Shown: piece after piece, positions 16,990 to 25,172 of the stretch
How positions within the stretch are numbered: the stretch's first letter is position 1
Layout: each line of letters begins with the position of its first letter
From: JAAGZL01 sp964628835
Lineage (GTDB): Bacteria; Pseudomonadota; Gammaproteobacteria; Chromatiales; Chromatiaceae
Length of the DNA stretch: 56,347 nucleotides
Assembly: GCA_964628835.1 (NCBI GenBank)
Contig: CAZVME010000014.1
Span: forward strand, 1 to 56,347
Reading direction: 5' to 3'
Made by a program: the position numbers and the translations under genes
Notes under the pieces: model-generated
Told to the model about the DNA's origin: nothing
What the model saw: the letters and a program-made list of their open reading frames with translations, nothing else
Databases searched by the model: none

Positions 16990-17336
16990 AACTCTTCCTC
17001 CACAATGCTGGCTAATTGTTCTATCTGATGGCTGACTCCCACCGCATCCTGTACGTCGATCTGGAAGGCGATGCCGGTTCCCGGTTTCTCTTCAAACTCA
17101 CCAATATCCGCTATGGTCTCCAGGATCTGGCGGCTCAAATGCTCCTCCACCAGAAACAGGATTGCGTCGCGCTGGGTTTCAAGATTGAGACCAAAGAATG
17201 TCTTGCTCTTCTCCAGGCCCTCGCCGCGCGCCTGGTTGATGACGGTGGATCCGGTTGCGCCAGCCTCGCGGGCGGCGTTTAGCACCGATTCTGTTTTGTT
17301 GTCTTCAACCAGAGCAATTATCAGTTTGAAATGCAT
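16986..17336 (-). CDS. PII-like signalling protein
   Basis: A 116-residue protein of the PII/GlnB-like ferredoxin-fold family, which bind nucleotides and control transporters and enzymes. It has the strand-helix start MHFKLIIALVEDNKTESVLN with VINQARGEG (normally the loop-bearing region) and a KPGTGIAFQID strand near the C-terminus. It lacks the tyrosine uridylylation site of GlnB/GlnK, so it is a divergent member. I chose ATG 17336, with a GGGAG site; an in-frame reading from 17390 overlaps the upstream gene. It lies 2 nt after the DUF1538 gene and overlaps the CBS gene by 4 nt. Confidence 0.82.
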   Translation of the reverse strand: MHFKLIIALVEDNKTESVLNAAREAGATGSTVINQARGEGLEKSKTFFGLNLETQRDAILFLVEEHLSRQILETIADIGEFEEKPGTGIAFQIDVQDAVGVSHQIEQLASIVEEEL

Positions 17337-17338
17337 GG

Positions 17339-18124
17339 CTATCTCCCATAACGTTTTGATTTTGCCTTGAGGATGCGTTTTGCCTGCCAATCACTTAGCT
17401 GGGCATAACCCATGACACTCATGATTGGAAACAGGCTGGCAAAGGCGATCAGGCCAAATCCATCCAACAATGGATTGCGCCCGGGAATACTGGATGACAG
17501 GCCGAGACCCAGAGCGGCCACCAGAGGTACCGTAACCGTGGATGTGGTTACCCCACCCGAATCATAGGCCAGGGCGATTATTGCCTTGGGGCAGAACATG
17601 GTCTGGATTACCACTAGTATATATCCGGCAATGATGTAGTAGTGTACCGGGGTGCCGGTGATGATGCGGTAGGTGCCAAGGGTGATCCCAAAGGCCACCC
17701 CGATGGCAACCGCAATGCGCAGGCCCCAGGTGCTGACTGCGCCACTGGAGACCTCGTTGGCCTTGATGGCCACTGCAATCAAAGCTGGCTCGGCAATGGT
17801 GGTGGAGAAACCGATGGCGGCGGCGAATACATACAGCCAAAAATAGTGTGGCTCACTATTGGTGTCGCTCAGGCCCAGAAACTCCGGTGCGGTGAGCTGC
17901 TTTGCCATCAGTTCACCCAGTGGGAACAGTGCCTGCTCCAGTCCCTGCAGAAAAAAGGTCATCCCCAGCAGCACCAGGATTAGGCCAGCTACCACCGTGC
18001 CAAGATGTGGCATCTTGCGCCGCAGTACAAAGAACTGGAAACCAAACAGGATCATGGCGATGGGAATCACATCGCGGGCGGTGGTGGCCAGGCTGTGCAG
18101 AAAATTCATAATAACTGAACTCAT
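17339..18124 (-). CDS. DUF1538 membrane protein (UmpB-like second subunit)
   Basis: An inner-membrane protein of the DUF1538 family, 261 residues with about 7 hydrophobic segments. The family motif AYDSGGVTTSTVTVPLV is followed by SIPGRNPLLDGFGLIAFASL. It is a paralogue of the next gene (18121-18864), sharing FSTTIAEPALIAVA and these motifs. Pairs of DUF1538 proteins (UmpA/UmpB, reported in Halomonas) act together as Na+(Li+,K+)/H+ antiporters, so a cation exchange role is plausible but not proven. Its ATG overlaps the stop of the first paralogue (ATGA). Confidence 0.85.
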   Translation of the reverse strand: MSSVIMNFLHSLATTARDVIPIAMILFGFQFFVLRRKMPHLGTVVAGLILVLLGMTFFLQGLEQALFPLGELMAKQLTAPEFLGLSDTNSEPHYFWLYVFAAAIGFSTTIAEPALIAVAIKANEVSSGAVSTWGLRIAVAIGVAFGITLGTYRIITGTPVHYYIIAGYILVVIQTMFCPKAIIALAYDSGGVTTSTVTVPLVAALGLGLSSSIPGRNPLLDGFGLIAFASLFPIMSVMGYAQLSDWQAKRILKAKSKRYGR

Positions 18125-18864
18125 AACAGCATCCCGTAGCCCATGACGAAGATCATGGGGGTAAGCGAGGCAAAGGCGATCAGGCCAAAGCCATCGGTCA
18201 TGGGGTTGCGGCCACGGATACTGGTGGCGAGTCCAACTCCCAGCGCGGTTACCAGCGGCACAGTTATGGTGGAGGTGGTGACCCCACCAGAATCATAGGC
18301 AATGCCGATGATCCAGGGTGGGGCAAATGCGGTCATGATTACTACGCAGATGTAGCCACCGATGATCAGATACTGGATAGGCCAGCCCCGGATGATCCGC
18401 AGTACCCCGATCACAATGGCCAGTCCCACAGAGAAGGCCACCGTCAGCCGGAGCCCATCGGCATAGTTTTGGGTGGATTCAGCGCTGGGTGCGATTATGC
18501 CTCCGCCCGCTGCGATCTCTGCCGCCTTATCGGCCACGGCGATCAGGGCCGGCTCCGCCACGGTGGTGCCGAAGCCCAGGGCAAAGGCAAATATCATGAT
18601 CCAGAACAGACTGCCTTTGCTGGCAAAGCTGTGGGCCATGGATTCGCCGACGGGGAAGAGACCAATCCTGAGTCCATATACAAACAGGGTGAGGCCGATG
18701 GCAACCAGGAGCATGCCGCCCATAAGACCAAGCAGGTCCGGGATTTGCTCGTGGAGGATAAATAGTTGGAAAAAGGTGATTACTGCCAGGATTGGGGCCA
18801 GATCACGCATGCTCTCCAGGAGTGATGTCAGAAGGTTTTTTATTAGGTTTTTTACCACTGTCAT
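18121..18864 (-). CDS. DUF1538 membrane protein (UmpA-like first subunit)
   Basis: The first gene of the minus-strand run. Its 247-residue product is hydrophobic, about 7 membrane segments, and shares with the downstream paralogue GTTVAEPALIAVADKA, AYDSGGVTTSTITVPLV and SIRGRNPMTDGFGLIAFASL. The repeated Asp/Gly/Thr motif probably lines the transport path. It lacks the basic C-terminal tail seen in the downstream paralogue (WQAKRILKAKSKRYG), an asymmetry suggesting different roles. The long upstream gap (18865-19293) should hold the operon promoter, but no clear one was read. Confidence 0.85.
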   Translation of the reverse strand: MTVVKNLIKNLLTSLLESMRDLAPILAVITFFQLFILHEQIPDLLGLMGGMLLVAIGLTLFVYGLRIGLFPVGESMAHSFASKGSLFWIMIFAFALGFGTTVAEPALIAVADKAAEIAAGGGIIAPSAESTQNYADGLRLTVAFSVGLAIVIGVLRIIRGWPIQYLIIGGYICVVIMTAFAPPWIIGIAYDSGGVTTSTITVPLVTALGVGLATSIRGRNPMTDGFGLIAFASLTPMIFVMGYGMLL

Positions 18865-19293
18865 AAAACAGACCCTTTAGGCAATCTGGATGCAACCCTC
18901 TATGCAGGCGGTGCTGGTATATAGGTTGAAACCGTGTCCTGTATGAAGTTGTTACGACAATACACGAATCCAGATGTGTGGGACAATGTTCATGATCAGA
19001 TCCCTATGCTGGTGGTGAGCGCATGAATCGCTATTCATTGTATAGAGAGATTGGATTTTAGGAATTTTATTAGTAATCGTAGAATTAACCACCTAGCCAC
19101 CAAAATAACCACTGGAACTAGGGATGCAGGCGCCCTATCCCGGGGCTGTCGCTGTGGGCCATCCTGGTGTAACTTCTCCGGGATTGCGTGTGGTGTGCGT
19201 TTCTGATGGAACTGTGAGACCTGTCACAGTCGTGATTTGGGAACGATTTATAGTTTAAGTTCGGGGCAAGATTTTCAGTTTGAGGCACACATA
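18865..19293. other. Divergent intergenic region, no gene seen
   Basis: About 430 bp between the DUF1538 run and DUF1631. It is locally AT-rich (around 19030-19110). It should hold promoters in both directions. I found no gene, terminator, or consensus promoter that I would defend. Confidence 0.5.
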
Positions 19294-21564
19294 GTGGGAC
19301 AGAGGAACAACATTGTATCATTGGATAGATCCGGCGTAACCAACGGCCAGGCTAAGTCTGTGGAACAGAACCGGGTGATTATAGACAGTTGCCGTCAGGC
19401 CATGTCCAGAGGGCTGTGCATGTTGTTTGAACGGCTGTTTGAAAAGCTCGACGATGCCCTGTACAAGTTGGCGGATAAAGCTGAGAGCAACGATCTGCAA
19501 ACAAGCTACTTTGATACCATGCGAGAGACTCGCAAGGAGCGTAAGGGCATAGAGAGTTCATTTCAGGAAAACCTTTTATCCGGTTACGACAGTTTCTGGC
19601 GTCCCCAGTCACAGTCTGTGGCGGCCCCCGTAGAGAAAGAGGTCGATTACGATAACCTCACCCTAATTGAATCAGACGCCCTGGAGGAGGAGCTTGCCAT
19701 CTCCAATATGGTGGCCAGGGGCGATAGTCTCTGCCTACGTGAGTTATATGCCATGGAGCAGAGATTCAGCAAGCTGCTTAACGGCATGCCGGTGGAAAGC
19801 AAGAACAATCCGTTGGCGCCGGATAAAATCTGCAACGCCTTCCGTGCCTCCATCAAGATCCTTGGGATGGACATCCCAACCAAGCTCGTTATCTTCAAGG
19901 TGTTTGAGCAAGAGGTGATATCGCATCTGGATGAGGTCTATGCTGGTGTAAATGAGCTGATGCGTGGTGCCGGTATAGTTCCCAAGCTGCGGCCCCGGCT
20001 GAGACGCAGCAAAGTCACCGCAGCCACTTCTGGCTGTCTTGCCGGTGGTGACTATGTAGAGGGGCGGAGCGGCGGCTTACTTCCTGGCGACGATGAGGTG
20101 GCGGAGGAGTTGTTTGATACCCTGCGCCAGCTTCTGTCCGGCATGCAACGCAGAGCACCCGGTGGGGCAGTGTTTCAACCCAACCTGCCGATGGCAGACA
20201 CCCCTCAAGTAATTAATGCCCTCTCGGCACTACAGCAAAGCGATGCCGCATCCAAGTCATTTGACACGGAAGTTGGCGGCGTGGGGTATCTGGACCTGAA
20301 GAGCAACCTGTTGCAGGAACTGCGCCGAGTTGCCAGGAACCCGGAGATCGGTTCGGTAAAACAGATTGATGATGACACCATTGATATGGTCTCCATGCTG
20401 TTTGAATTTATCCTGGGTGATCCGAATATCCCGGACGTGATGAAGGTGCTGTTGGTGCAGCTGCAGATCCCCATAATCAAGGTGGCGATCCTGGATAAAG
20501 AGTTTTTCAGTAAGAGCTCGCATCCGGCGCGGCGGTTGTTAAACAATCTGGCTTATGTGGTGGTCGGTTGGTCTGGTGATAAGGATCAGTCAAAGAATAG
20601 TCTGTATAGCAAGATTGATTCCATAGTGCGGCGCATCCTTGCCGATTTTAGAGAGGATGTGGGGTTATACGCCGAGCTGTGTGAAGAGTTGGAAAGATTT
20701 ATCTCGAGAGAGCGGCGGGGTTCTGAGGCCGCAGAGAAGAGGACAACCCAGATTGCTCGCGGCAAGGAGCAGTTGGGGGTGGCGAAGCGCCGGGTAAAGA
20801 CTGAGATAGATCAGCGCATCAAGCGCGAGGAGCACCTGCCACTGGCGGTGGTGAATCTGCTGAACGAAGGCTGGAAAGATGTGTTGATGCTGCATTTTCT
20901 GCGGCGTGGAGCCAAGAGCAAGGAGTGGCAGGAAGCGCTGGCATTGATGGATCGCCTGATATGGACGGTGCAGCCGAAGGAAGATATCAAGGGGCGGGAG
21001 AAGATGCTGCGTGAGATCCCGGCGGTGCTGGGTATTATGCGTCGGGAAATGAGCGATATCCTGTGCGATCAACACATGATGAGCCGGTTGTTCAGTGATC
21101 TGGAGAGGGTGCACCTCAGTTGTCTTCAGGGGCAGGAGGTTCCAAAGGCGCTGATTGCCGATACCGCTTCGCTCCAGGATGAGATATCCGATGATGCTGT
21201 CGAAGTTGGGCAGGCTCCAGATATAAATAAAGCGCGCCTCCCGGCTGGCGAAGCCGAAAAATATAAGGAACTGGCCGAAAGTATCTCCCTGGGTAGCTGG
21301 CTGGAGATAAAGGATAAAGAGGGTGTTAAGGCCAGGGTCAAGCTCTCATGGCGGAGTGGTGTCAACGACAATTATCTGTTTGTAAACAGAAAAGGCGTGA
21401 AGACGATGGAGATGAAGCGGGGTGAGCTGGCCCTTGCCATGCGTGTTGGTACCGCCTTTGTCATAGTCGGAGCCGAAGACCCTTTGATGGATCGCGCATT
21501 TGCGGCGATGATGGCGTCTCTGAAAGGCACTGGTTATTCCACCCCCCGAGCGTGCCTGACTTAG
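19294..21564 (+). CDS. DUF1631 family protein
   Basis: A long cytoplasmic protein of the DUF1631 family (sometimes annotated as thymidine phosphorylase-like without evidence); function unknown. About 756 residues, mostly helical: the N-terminal region with SCRQAMSRGLCMLFERLFEK and TMRETRKERKGIE, a Gly-rich hinge near the middle (GGDYVEGRSGG), and a C-terminal region with MKRGELALAMRVG. The start is uncertain: GTG 19294 has TGAGG 8 nt upstream, while TTG 19237 and 19321 are in frame. In Pseudomonas it sits beside ampD and nadC, as here. Its TAG stop lies at the left edge of the MITE-like element, so the C-terminus may have been altered by the insertion. Confidence 0.85.
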   Translation: MGQRNNIVSLDRSGVTNGQAKSVEQNRVIIDSCRQAMSRGLCMLFERLFEKLDDALYKLADKAESNDLQTSYFDTMRETRKERKGIESSFQENLLSGYDSFWRPQSQSVAAPVEKEVDYDNLTLIESDALEEELAISNMVARGDSLCLRELYAMEQRFSKLLNGMPVESKNNPLAPDKICNAFRASIKILGMDIPTKLVIFKVFEQEVISHLDEVYAGVNELMRGAGIVPKLRPRLRRSKVTAATSGCLAGGDYVEGRSGGLLPGDDEVAEELFDTLRQLLSGMQRRAPGGAVFQPNLPMADTPQVINALSALQQSDAASKSFDTEVGGVGYLDLKSNLLQELRRVARNPEIGSVKQIDDDTIDMVSMLFEFILGDPNIPDVMKVLLVQLQIPIIKVAILDKEFFSKSSHPARRLLNNLAYVVVGWSGDKDQSKNSLYSKIDSIVRRILADFREDVGLYAELCEELERFISRERRGSEAAEKRTTQIARGKEQLGVAKRRVKTEIDQRIKREEHLPLAVVNLLNEGWKDVLMLHFLRRGAKSKEWQEALALMDRLIWTVQPKEDIKGREKMLREIPAVLGIMRREMSDILCDQHMMSRLFSDLERVHLSCLQGQEVPKALIADTASLQDEISDDAVEVGQAPDINKARLPAGEAEKYKELAESISLGSWLEIKDKEGVKARVKLSWRSGVNDNYLFVNRKGVKTMEMKRGELALAMRVGTAFVIVGAEDPLMDRAFAAMMASLKGTGYSTPRACLT

Positions 21565-21831
21565 GGCCTGTTAACACTAATCTAATAGGATCTGTTGTGC
21601 CTGAAAAGGCGCTAATCAAGGCGCAAGGAGAGTAGTTTGGTTGCTCCAAATGAGCGACGAGTAACGATGAGTGGCGCCTTTTCAGGTGCAACCCGAAGGG
21701 CTGGGGCTATTTTTCCACCCAACTGCGTTATCATTAGCTCATGTAGAGTAATAACTACACCTCACTCATTCTGCCTTGCTGGGTGAAAAAATAGTCCCAG
21801 CAGAGTCAATTAGATTAGTGTTAGCAGGCCC
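21564..21831. mobile_element. MITE-like element, 268 bp, flanked by TA
   Basis: Terminal inverted repeats match at 22 of 23 positions (left GGGCCTGTTAACACTAATC and four more bases; right the reverse complement with one change) and are bounded by TA on both sides (21562-21563, 21832-21833), consistent with a TA target duplication. Internal inverted repeats are also present: GCCTGAAAAGGCGC/GCGCCTTTTCAGG, and GGGCTATTTTTCCACCCA with its imperfect complement near 21777-21796. No open reading frame for a transposase is seen. Non-autonomous. The parent transposon family is unknown. Confidence 0.8.
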
Positions 21832-21848
21832 TAGGAGCTGTTGTTAAA

Positions 21849-22688
21849 TTGAGTACTATTATGCCGTCACCAGAGGCGGTTCGAGAGCAGGTGGAACTCG
21901 CTCTGGCAGAGGACGTTGGTGATGGTGACCGTACCGCGTCCCTGATTCCTGCAACCTCAATCTCCCAAGTACAGGTTATCTGCCGCGAGGCGGCTGTTCT
22001 GTGCGGAACGCACTGGTTCGATGAAGTGTTCCACCAACTCGACCCGGAGGTGCGCATTAACTGGTTGGCGCAGGATGGGTCTGTGGTCGCGGCTGGTGCC
22101 GTAATCTGTGAATTCAAAGGGAACACCAGGGCGCTTCTCACCGGCGAACGTACCGGGCTGAACTATCTGCAAACCCTCTCCGGGACTGCCACTCAAGCGC
22201 GGCGCTATGCCGATGCGGTGGCCGGCACCGGAGTCAGAGTTCTGGATACGCGCAAGACGGTTCCCGGGCTCAGGCTGCAGCAGAAGTACGCGGTGACCTG
22301 TGGCGGTTGTTATAATCATCGCATTGGCCTGTATGACGCAATCCTGATCAAAGAGAACCATATCGCCGCCTCCGGCTCCATCACTGCCGCAGTGCAGGCG
22401 GCCACAGAGTCCTGGCCGGAATTGGAGATAGAGGTGGAGGTGGAGGACCTGGCCGGGCTGGAAGAGGCCATTACCTCCGGGGTGGGTAGAATCCTGTTGG
22501 ACAACTTCTCCAATGCTAAGCTTAAGCAGGCGGTTGCTCAGAACGCAGGGCGGGCCAGACTCGAAGCGTCAGGCGGAATCTCCCTGGAGAGCATACGGGG
22601 CAAGGCGGAGTGCGGGGTTGATGATATCTCTGTAGGCGCGCTCACCAAGGATGTCACAGCCATAGATCTCTCTATGCTGTTTGTGTGA
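21849..22688 (+). CDS. nadC: Nicotinate-nucleotide pyrophosphorylase (carboxylating)
   Basis: NadC converts quinolinate and PRPP to nicotinate mononucleotide, CO2 and PPi in NAD synthesis. About 279 residues from TTG 21849, or 275 from ATG 21861 (E. coli 297). Family motifs are LAEDVGDGDRTA, GERTGLNYLQTLSGTAT, DTRKTVPGLR, KENHIAA and the C-terminal ISVGALTKD. The start is ambiguous: the only ribosome site, AGGAG at 21833-21837, suits the TTG, and it abuts the end of the MITE-like element, so its leader was partly set by the insertion. Confidence 0.95.
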   Translation: MSTIMPSPEAVREQVELALAEDVGDGDRTASLIPATSISQVQVICREAAVLCGTHWFDEVFHQLDPEVRINWLAQDGSVVAAGAVICEFKGNTRALLTGERTGLNYLQTLSGTATQARRYADAVAGTGVRVLDTRKTVPGLRLQQKYAVTCGGCYNHRIGLYDAILIKENHIAASGSITAAVQAATESWPELEIEVEVEDLAGLEEAITSGVGRILLDNFSNAKLKQAVAQNAGRARLEASGGISLESIRGKAECGVDDISVGALTKDVTAIDLSMLFV

Positions 22689-22717
22689 AACGATGGTGGT
22701 GGGAAATTGTTGCCTGA

Positions 22718-22957
22718 TCAGGCCTTGATATCCAGCAGGGTGCCGATAACCTGATCCATGGTCTTCAGGGTGTTGGCGTTGGCTGCGGTATAGAGCTTGT
22801 TTTCATGCATCTCAACCAGGGATCTGGTCATATTCTTGGTGGTGGCCTGGCCGCTGAGGCTCTGCGCGCTGGCGATATCAGACGCATTGCGCCGGATACC
22901 CTGCAACCCGCGCTGGATACCCTGTAAGGCAGAATTTGTCGCTGAATTGATCGCCAT
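22718..22957 (-). CDS. Small flagellar-rod-like protein, 79 aa
   Basis: A short protein with AINSATNSALQGIQRGLQGI at the N-terminus and EMHENKLYTAANANTLKTMD near the C-terminus. The latter resembles the conserved C-terminal helix of flagellar rod proteins (FlgB/C/G type, with the AN.K.. motif). It is much shorter than those proteins and lacks their centre, so it is a stand-alone rod-like helix protein rather than FlgC. No flagellar genes are nearby. ATG 22957 (MAINS) is preferred because GAGGAG lies 11 nt upstream. Function unknown. Confidence 0.7.
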   Translation of the reverse strand: MAINSATNSALQGIQRGLQGIRRNASDIASAQSLSGQATTKNMTRSLVEMHENKLYTAANANTLKTMDQVIGTLLDIKA

Positions 22958-23161
22958 AGGTGAATCTGCTCCTCTGACTGGAAATATAGACCCCAAACGG
23001 TGGCCATTCCAGTCAATTCGTCATAATTGTGACGAAATGCCAATATTTGACGCCTGGTGGTAGGTGGGATTGCGTTCAAGCGGCCAAACATATAGGGTTT
23101 TGGCCATATCGTCCGAGTTGATCGGAACAGTTTTTAATTTAAATATCTAAAAGGAAAATTT

Positions 23162-23875
23162 ATGCCTATTCGAATCACTGCACGCATATTGTCATTACTT
23201 CTTGTCAGCGTGAGTTCAATGTCTATTGCAGCAGAAAGTGAACTTAAGACCATGGAGGAGAAGTTCAGCTACACCATGGGGTACACCTTTGGCCAGCAGA
23301 TGACCAGCCAGGTGATGAATGTGGACAAGGATGCTCTGATTACGGCACTCGAGGATGTGTTCGCCAAAAAAGATCCACGGATCTCCAAAAAAGAGATGGC
23401 GGAAGCCCTGACCATGGTCAAGAACAAGATCAAGAAGATAGGTCGGGAACAGGCGAATAAAACTCTGGATGCGGGTAAGAAATTCCTGGAACAGAATAAA
23501 AAGATGGAAGGGGTGGTGGTTCTTCCCAACGGCATCCAGTACCTGGAGATGAAGAAGGGCGCAGGGGCCTCACCTAAGAAGGACTCAAACGTTACCGTGA
23601 ACTATGTGGGCACCCATATAAGCGGCTCCGTATTTGATGCCTCTAAACGTCATGGTGGTCCCTCCACCTTTAACCTGGCCCGGGTGATACCGGGGTTTCG
23701 TGAGGCTATTTCACTGATGCAGAAGGGCTCCAAGTGGCAGGTGTTTATCCCCGCCGAACACGCTTACGGCAAGGCCGGTTCACCGCCTGCCATCAACCCG
23801 AACGAGACCCTCATATTTGAGATCGAGTTGATCTCTTTCAATGACGCCGAGCCGGCTCAGGATGCCGCCAACTAG
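23162..23875 (+). CDS. Periplasmic FKBP-type peptidyl-prolyl isomerase (FkpA/Mip-like)
   Basis: A periplasmic isomerase and chaperone of proline peptide bonds. The 237-residue product has a signal peptide (residues 1-24, cleavage after SIAA), an N-terminal dimerisation region rich in Lys/Glu helices (to about 120), and a C-terminal FKBP domain with VTVNYVGTHISGSVFDAS and the FK506-binding core RVIPGFREAI, KWQVFIPAEHAYGKAG, then an acidic tail. The ribosome site AAGGAAAA is 5 nt before the ATG. A strong bidirectional hairpin follows at 23897. Confidence 0.93.
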   Translation: MPIRITARILSLLLVSVSSMSIAAESELKTMEEKFSYTMGYTFGQQMTSQVMNVDKDALITALEDVFAKKDPRISKKEMAEALTMVKNKIKKIGREQANKTLDAGKKFLEQNKKMEGVVVLPNGIQYLEMKKGAGASPKKDSNVTVNYVGTHISGSVFDASKRHGGPSTFNLARVIPGFREAISLMQKGSKWQVFIPAEHAYGKAGSPPAINPNETLIFEIELISFNDAEPAQDAAN

Positions 23876-23896
23876 AAGAGTTGGTCGAGTCAGATA

Positions 23897-23931
23897 AAAG
23901 GCCCCGTAAGATCTCTCTTGCGGGGCTTTTT
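23897..23931. terminator. Bidirectional terminator
   Basis: GCCCCGTAAGA and TCTTGCGGGGC form an 11-bp stem (one G-T pair) around TCTC with T-rich runs on both sides. It serves the FKBP gene on the plus strand and the EgtB-like gene on the minus strand. Confidence 0.88.
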
Positions 23932-23950
23932 GTTGTCTCGTAAGGATCGG

Positions 23951-25141
23951 TTACTTGATGGGTGGGAACACCAGTCGCGCGCCGGTGAAGCGGTGTCGCT
24001 CCTCGGCACTGCCGTGATTGCGGTAGCTGGGGCGGCGCAGTGAACTCTGGGTGTGGATGCTGGAACCGCGCTGACTGATTTGGTCCTGTTGGAACTCTCC
24101 TGTGGTCAACACGCCATCCGCTGCGGCCTGATGTCCAGCGTAGGGATGAAACGGATTCGAGCACCACTCCCGCACCCGCCCAAACTCTTTGATCGCTTGG
24201 GTGCGCACCGCCACCTCCCATTGATATTCGTGTTGCAGAATCGCTCCGGCCAGCTCTCCACCCTGGGCCGCGACCCAGGAGGCGTAGGCCCTGGCCTCGT
24301 GCTGGTTTATCCCCAATACCGGGTCATCCGGCGGCAGGTCGGCCGGGCCGTTGAGTCCGATGCCAAACCAGTTACCGGATTGGTCCTGACGCCAGTGGCA
24401 GGGGTGGGGTTGGGCGTTGCCTTGTTGCCACTCCCAACCGGCTTCACTCCATAGCGGTGGTGACTGGTAGCCGCTAGCCTGCATGAAGCCGAGGAACTCG
24501 GAGTTGCTAATGGGTGTGCGGGCGATGCGGAAGCTGCTCAGTTCGATCATCTGTGCCGGCAGCTCGTTGTCGTAGGCGCTGGCGGGGTCTTTCGCCCCGA
24601 TGCGGTAGTGGCCTTGGGAGATGCCCACGGCGTCTGCTGTGGGGGGTCTGCTCTGGAGAACGGTCTTTACCTGATGCAGGTGTTCGCCGTGATGTAGCTG
24701 ACGTTCGGTCAGGACCATCAACATCTGCTCGTAGATGCGGTGGTGCTGTTGCAGGAGGTGATGTAGTAGCCGGTCAGCGTGCAGCAGTGGGTGGTCCGGC
24801 AGCAGGCCGGGGTTGGCCAGCAGTTGCAGGTTCTCATCCTGAATCTCTAGTGCCCAGTTGAGCAGGTGATCTTTGGGCGGTAGGCGCGACCACTGCTCCT
24901 GGTGGGGCATGCGGTCTGAATTGAACATCTCCCGTACCCGGGTGGTGAGGTCGTCGTCGCCCTGGATCACCTCCCGCAGCCAGTAGGTCTCGTTGTAGAC
25001 GCTGCGGCCCAGATACCAGGCCAGGGGGGCGAGTTGGGGATGAAAGCTGCGGTAGCAGTCGGGCTCTGGGGTGGACTCTATCAGCTGTGTTAGTAGCTCA
25101 TGGGTCATGCTGAGCTGGCCAAGGAGTTGGGGTGATTGCAT
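23951..25141 (-). CDS. EgtB-like two-domain protein (DinB-type helical + SUMF1/FGE-type)
   Basis: The 396-residue product joins a DinB-like four-helix region (about 10-150) to a formylglycine-generating-type fold (about 165-396). Such two-domain proteins include the mononuclear iron sulfoxide synthase EgtB and its relatives. Supporting motifs are LAWYLGRSVYNETYWLREV, then near residue 125-145 HHLLQQHHRIYEQ, and at the C-terminus RFTGARLVF. The usual iron-binding triad pattern HxxxHxE is not clearly matched at the expected place, so catalysis is uncertain and I do not call ergothioneine synthesis. It lies 31 nt after a small Ycf46-like gene with the same direction. Confidence 0.75.
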   Translation of the reverse strand: MQSPQLLGQLSMTHELLTQLIESTPEPDCYRSFHPQLAPLAWYLGRSVYNETYWLREVIQGDDDLTTRVREMFNSDRMPHQEQWSRLPPKDHLLNWALEIQDENLQLLANPGLLPDHPLLHADRLLHHLLQQHHRIYEQMLMVLTERQLHHGEHLHQVKTVLQSRPPTADAVGISQGHYRIGAKDPASAYDNELPAQMIELSSFRIARTPISNSEFLGFMQASGYQSPPLWSEAGWEWQQGNAQPHPCHWRQDQSGNWFGIGLNGPADLPPDDPVLGINQHEARAYASWVAAQGGELAGAILQHEYQWEVAVRTQAIKEFGRVREWCSNPFHPYAGHQAAADGVLTTGEFQQDQISQRGSSIHTQSSLRRPSYRNHGSAEERHRFTGARLVFPPIK

Positions 25142-25172
25142 ATTATCCTGGAATTCTCAGTTGAATTGCGTA

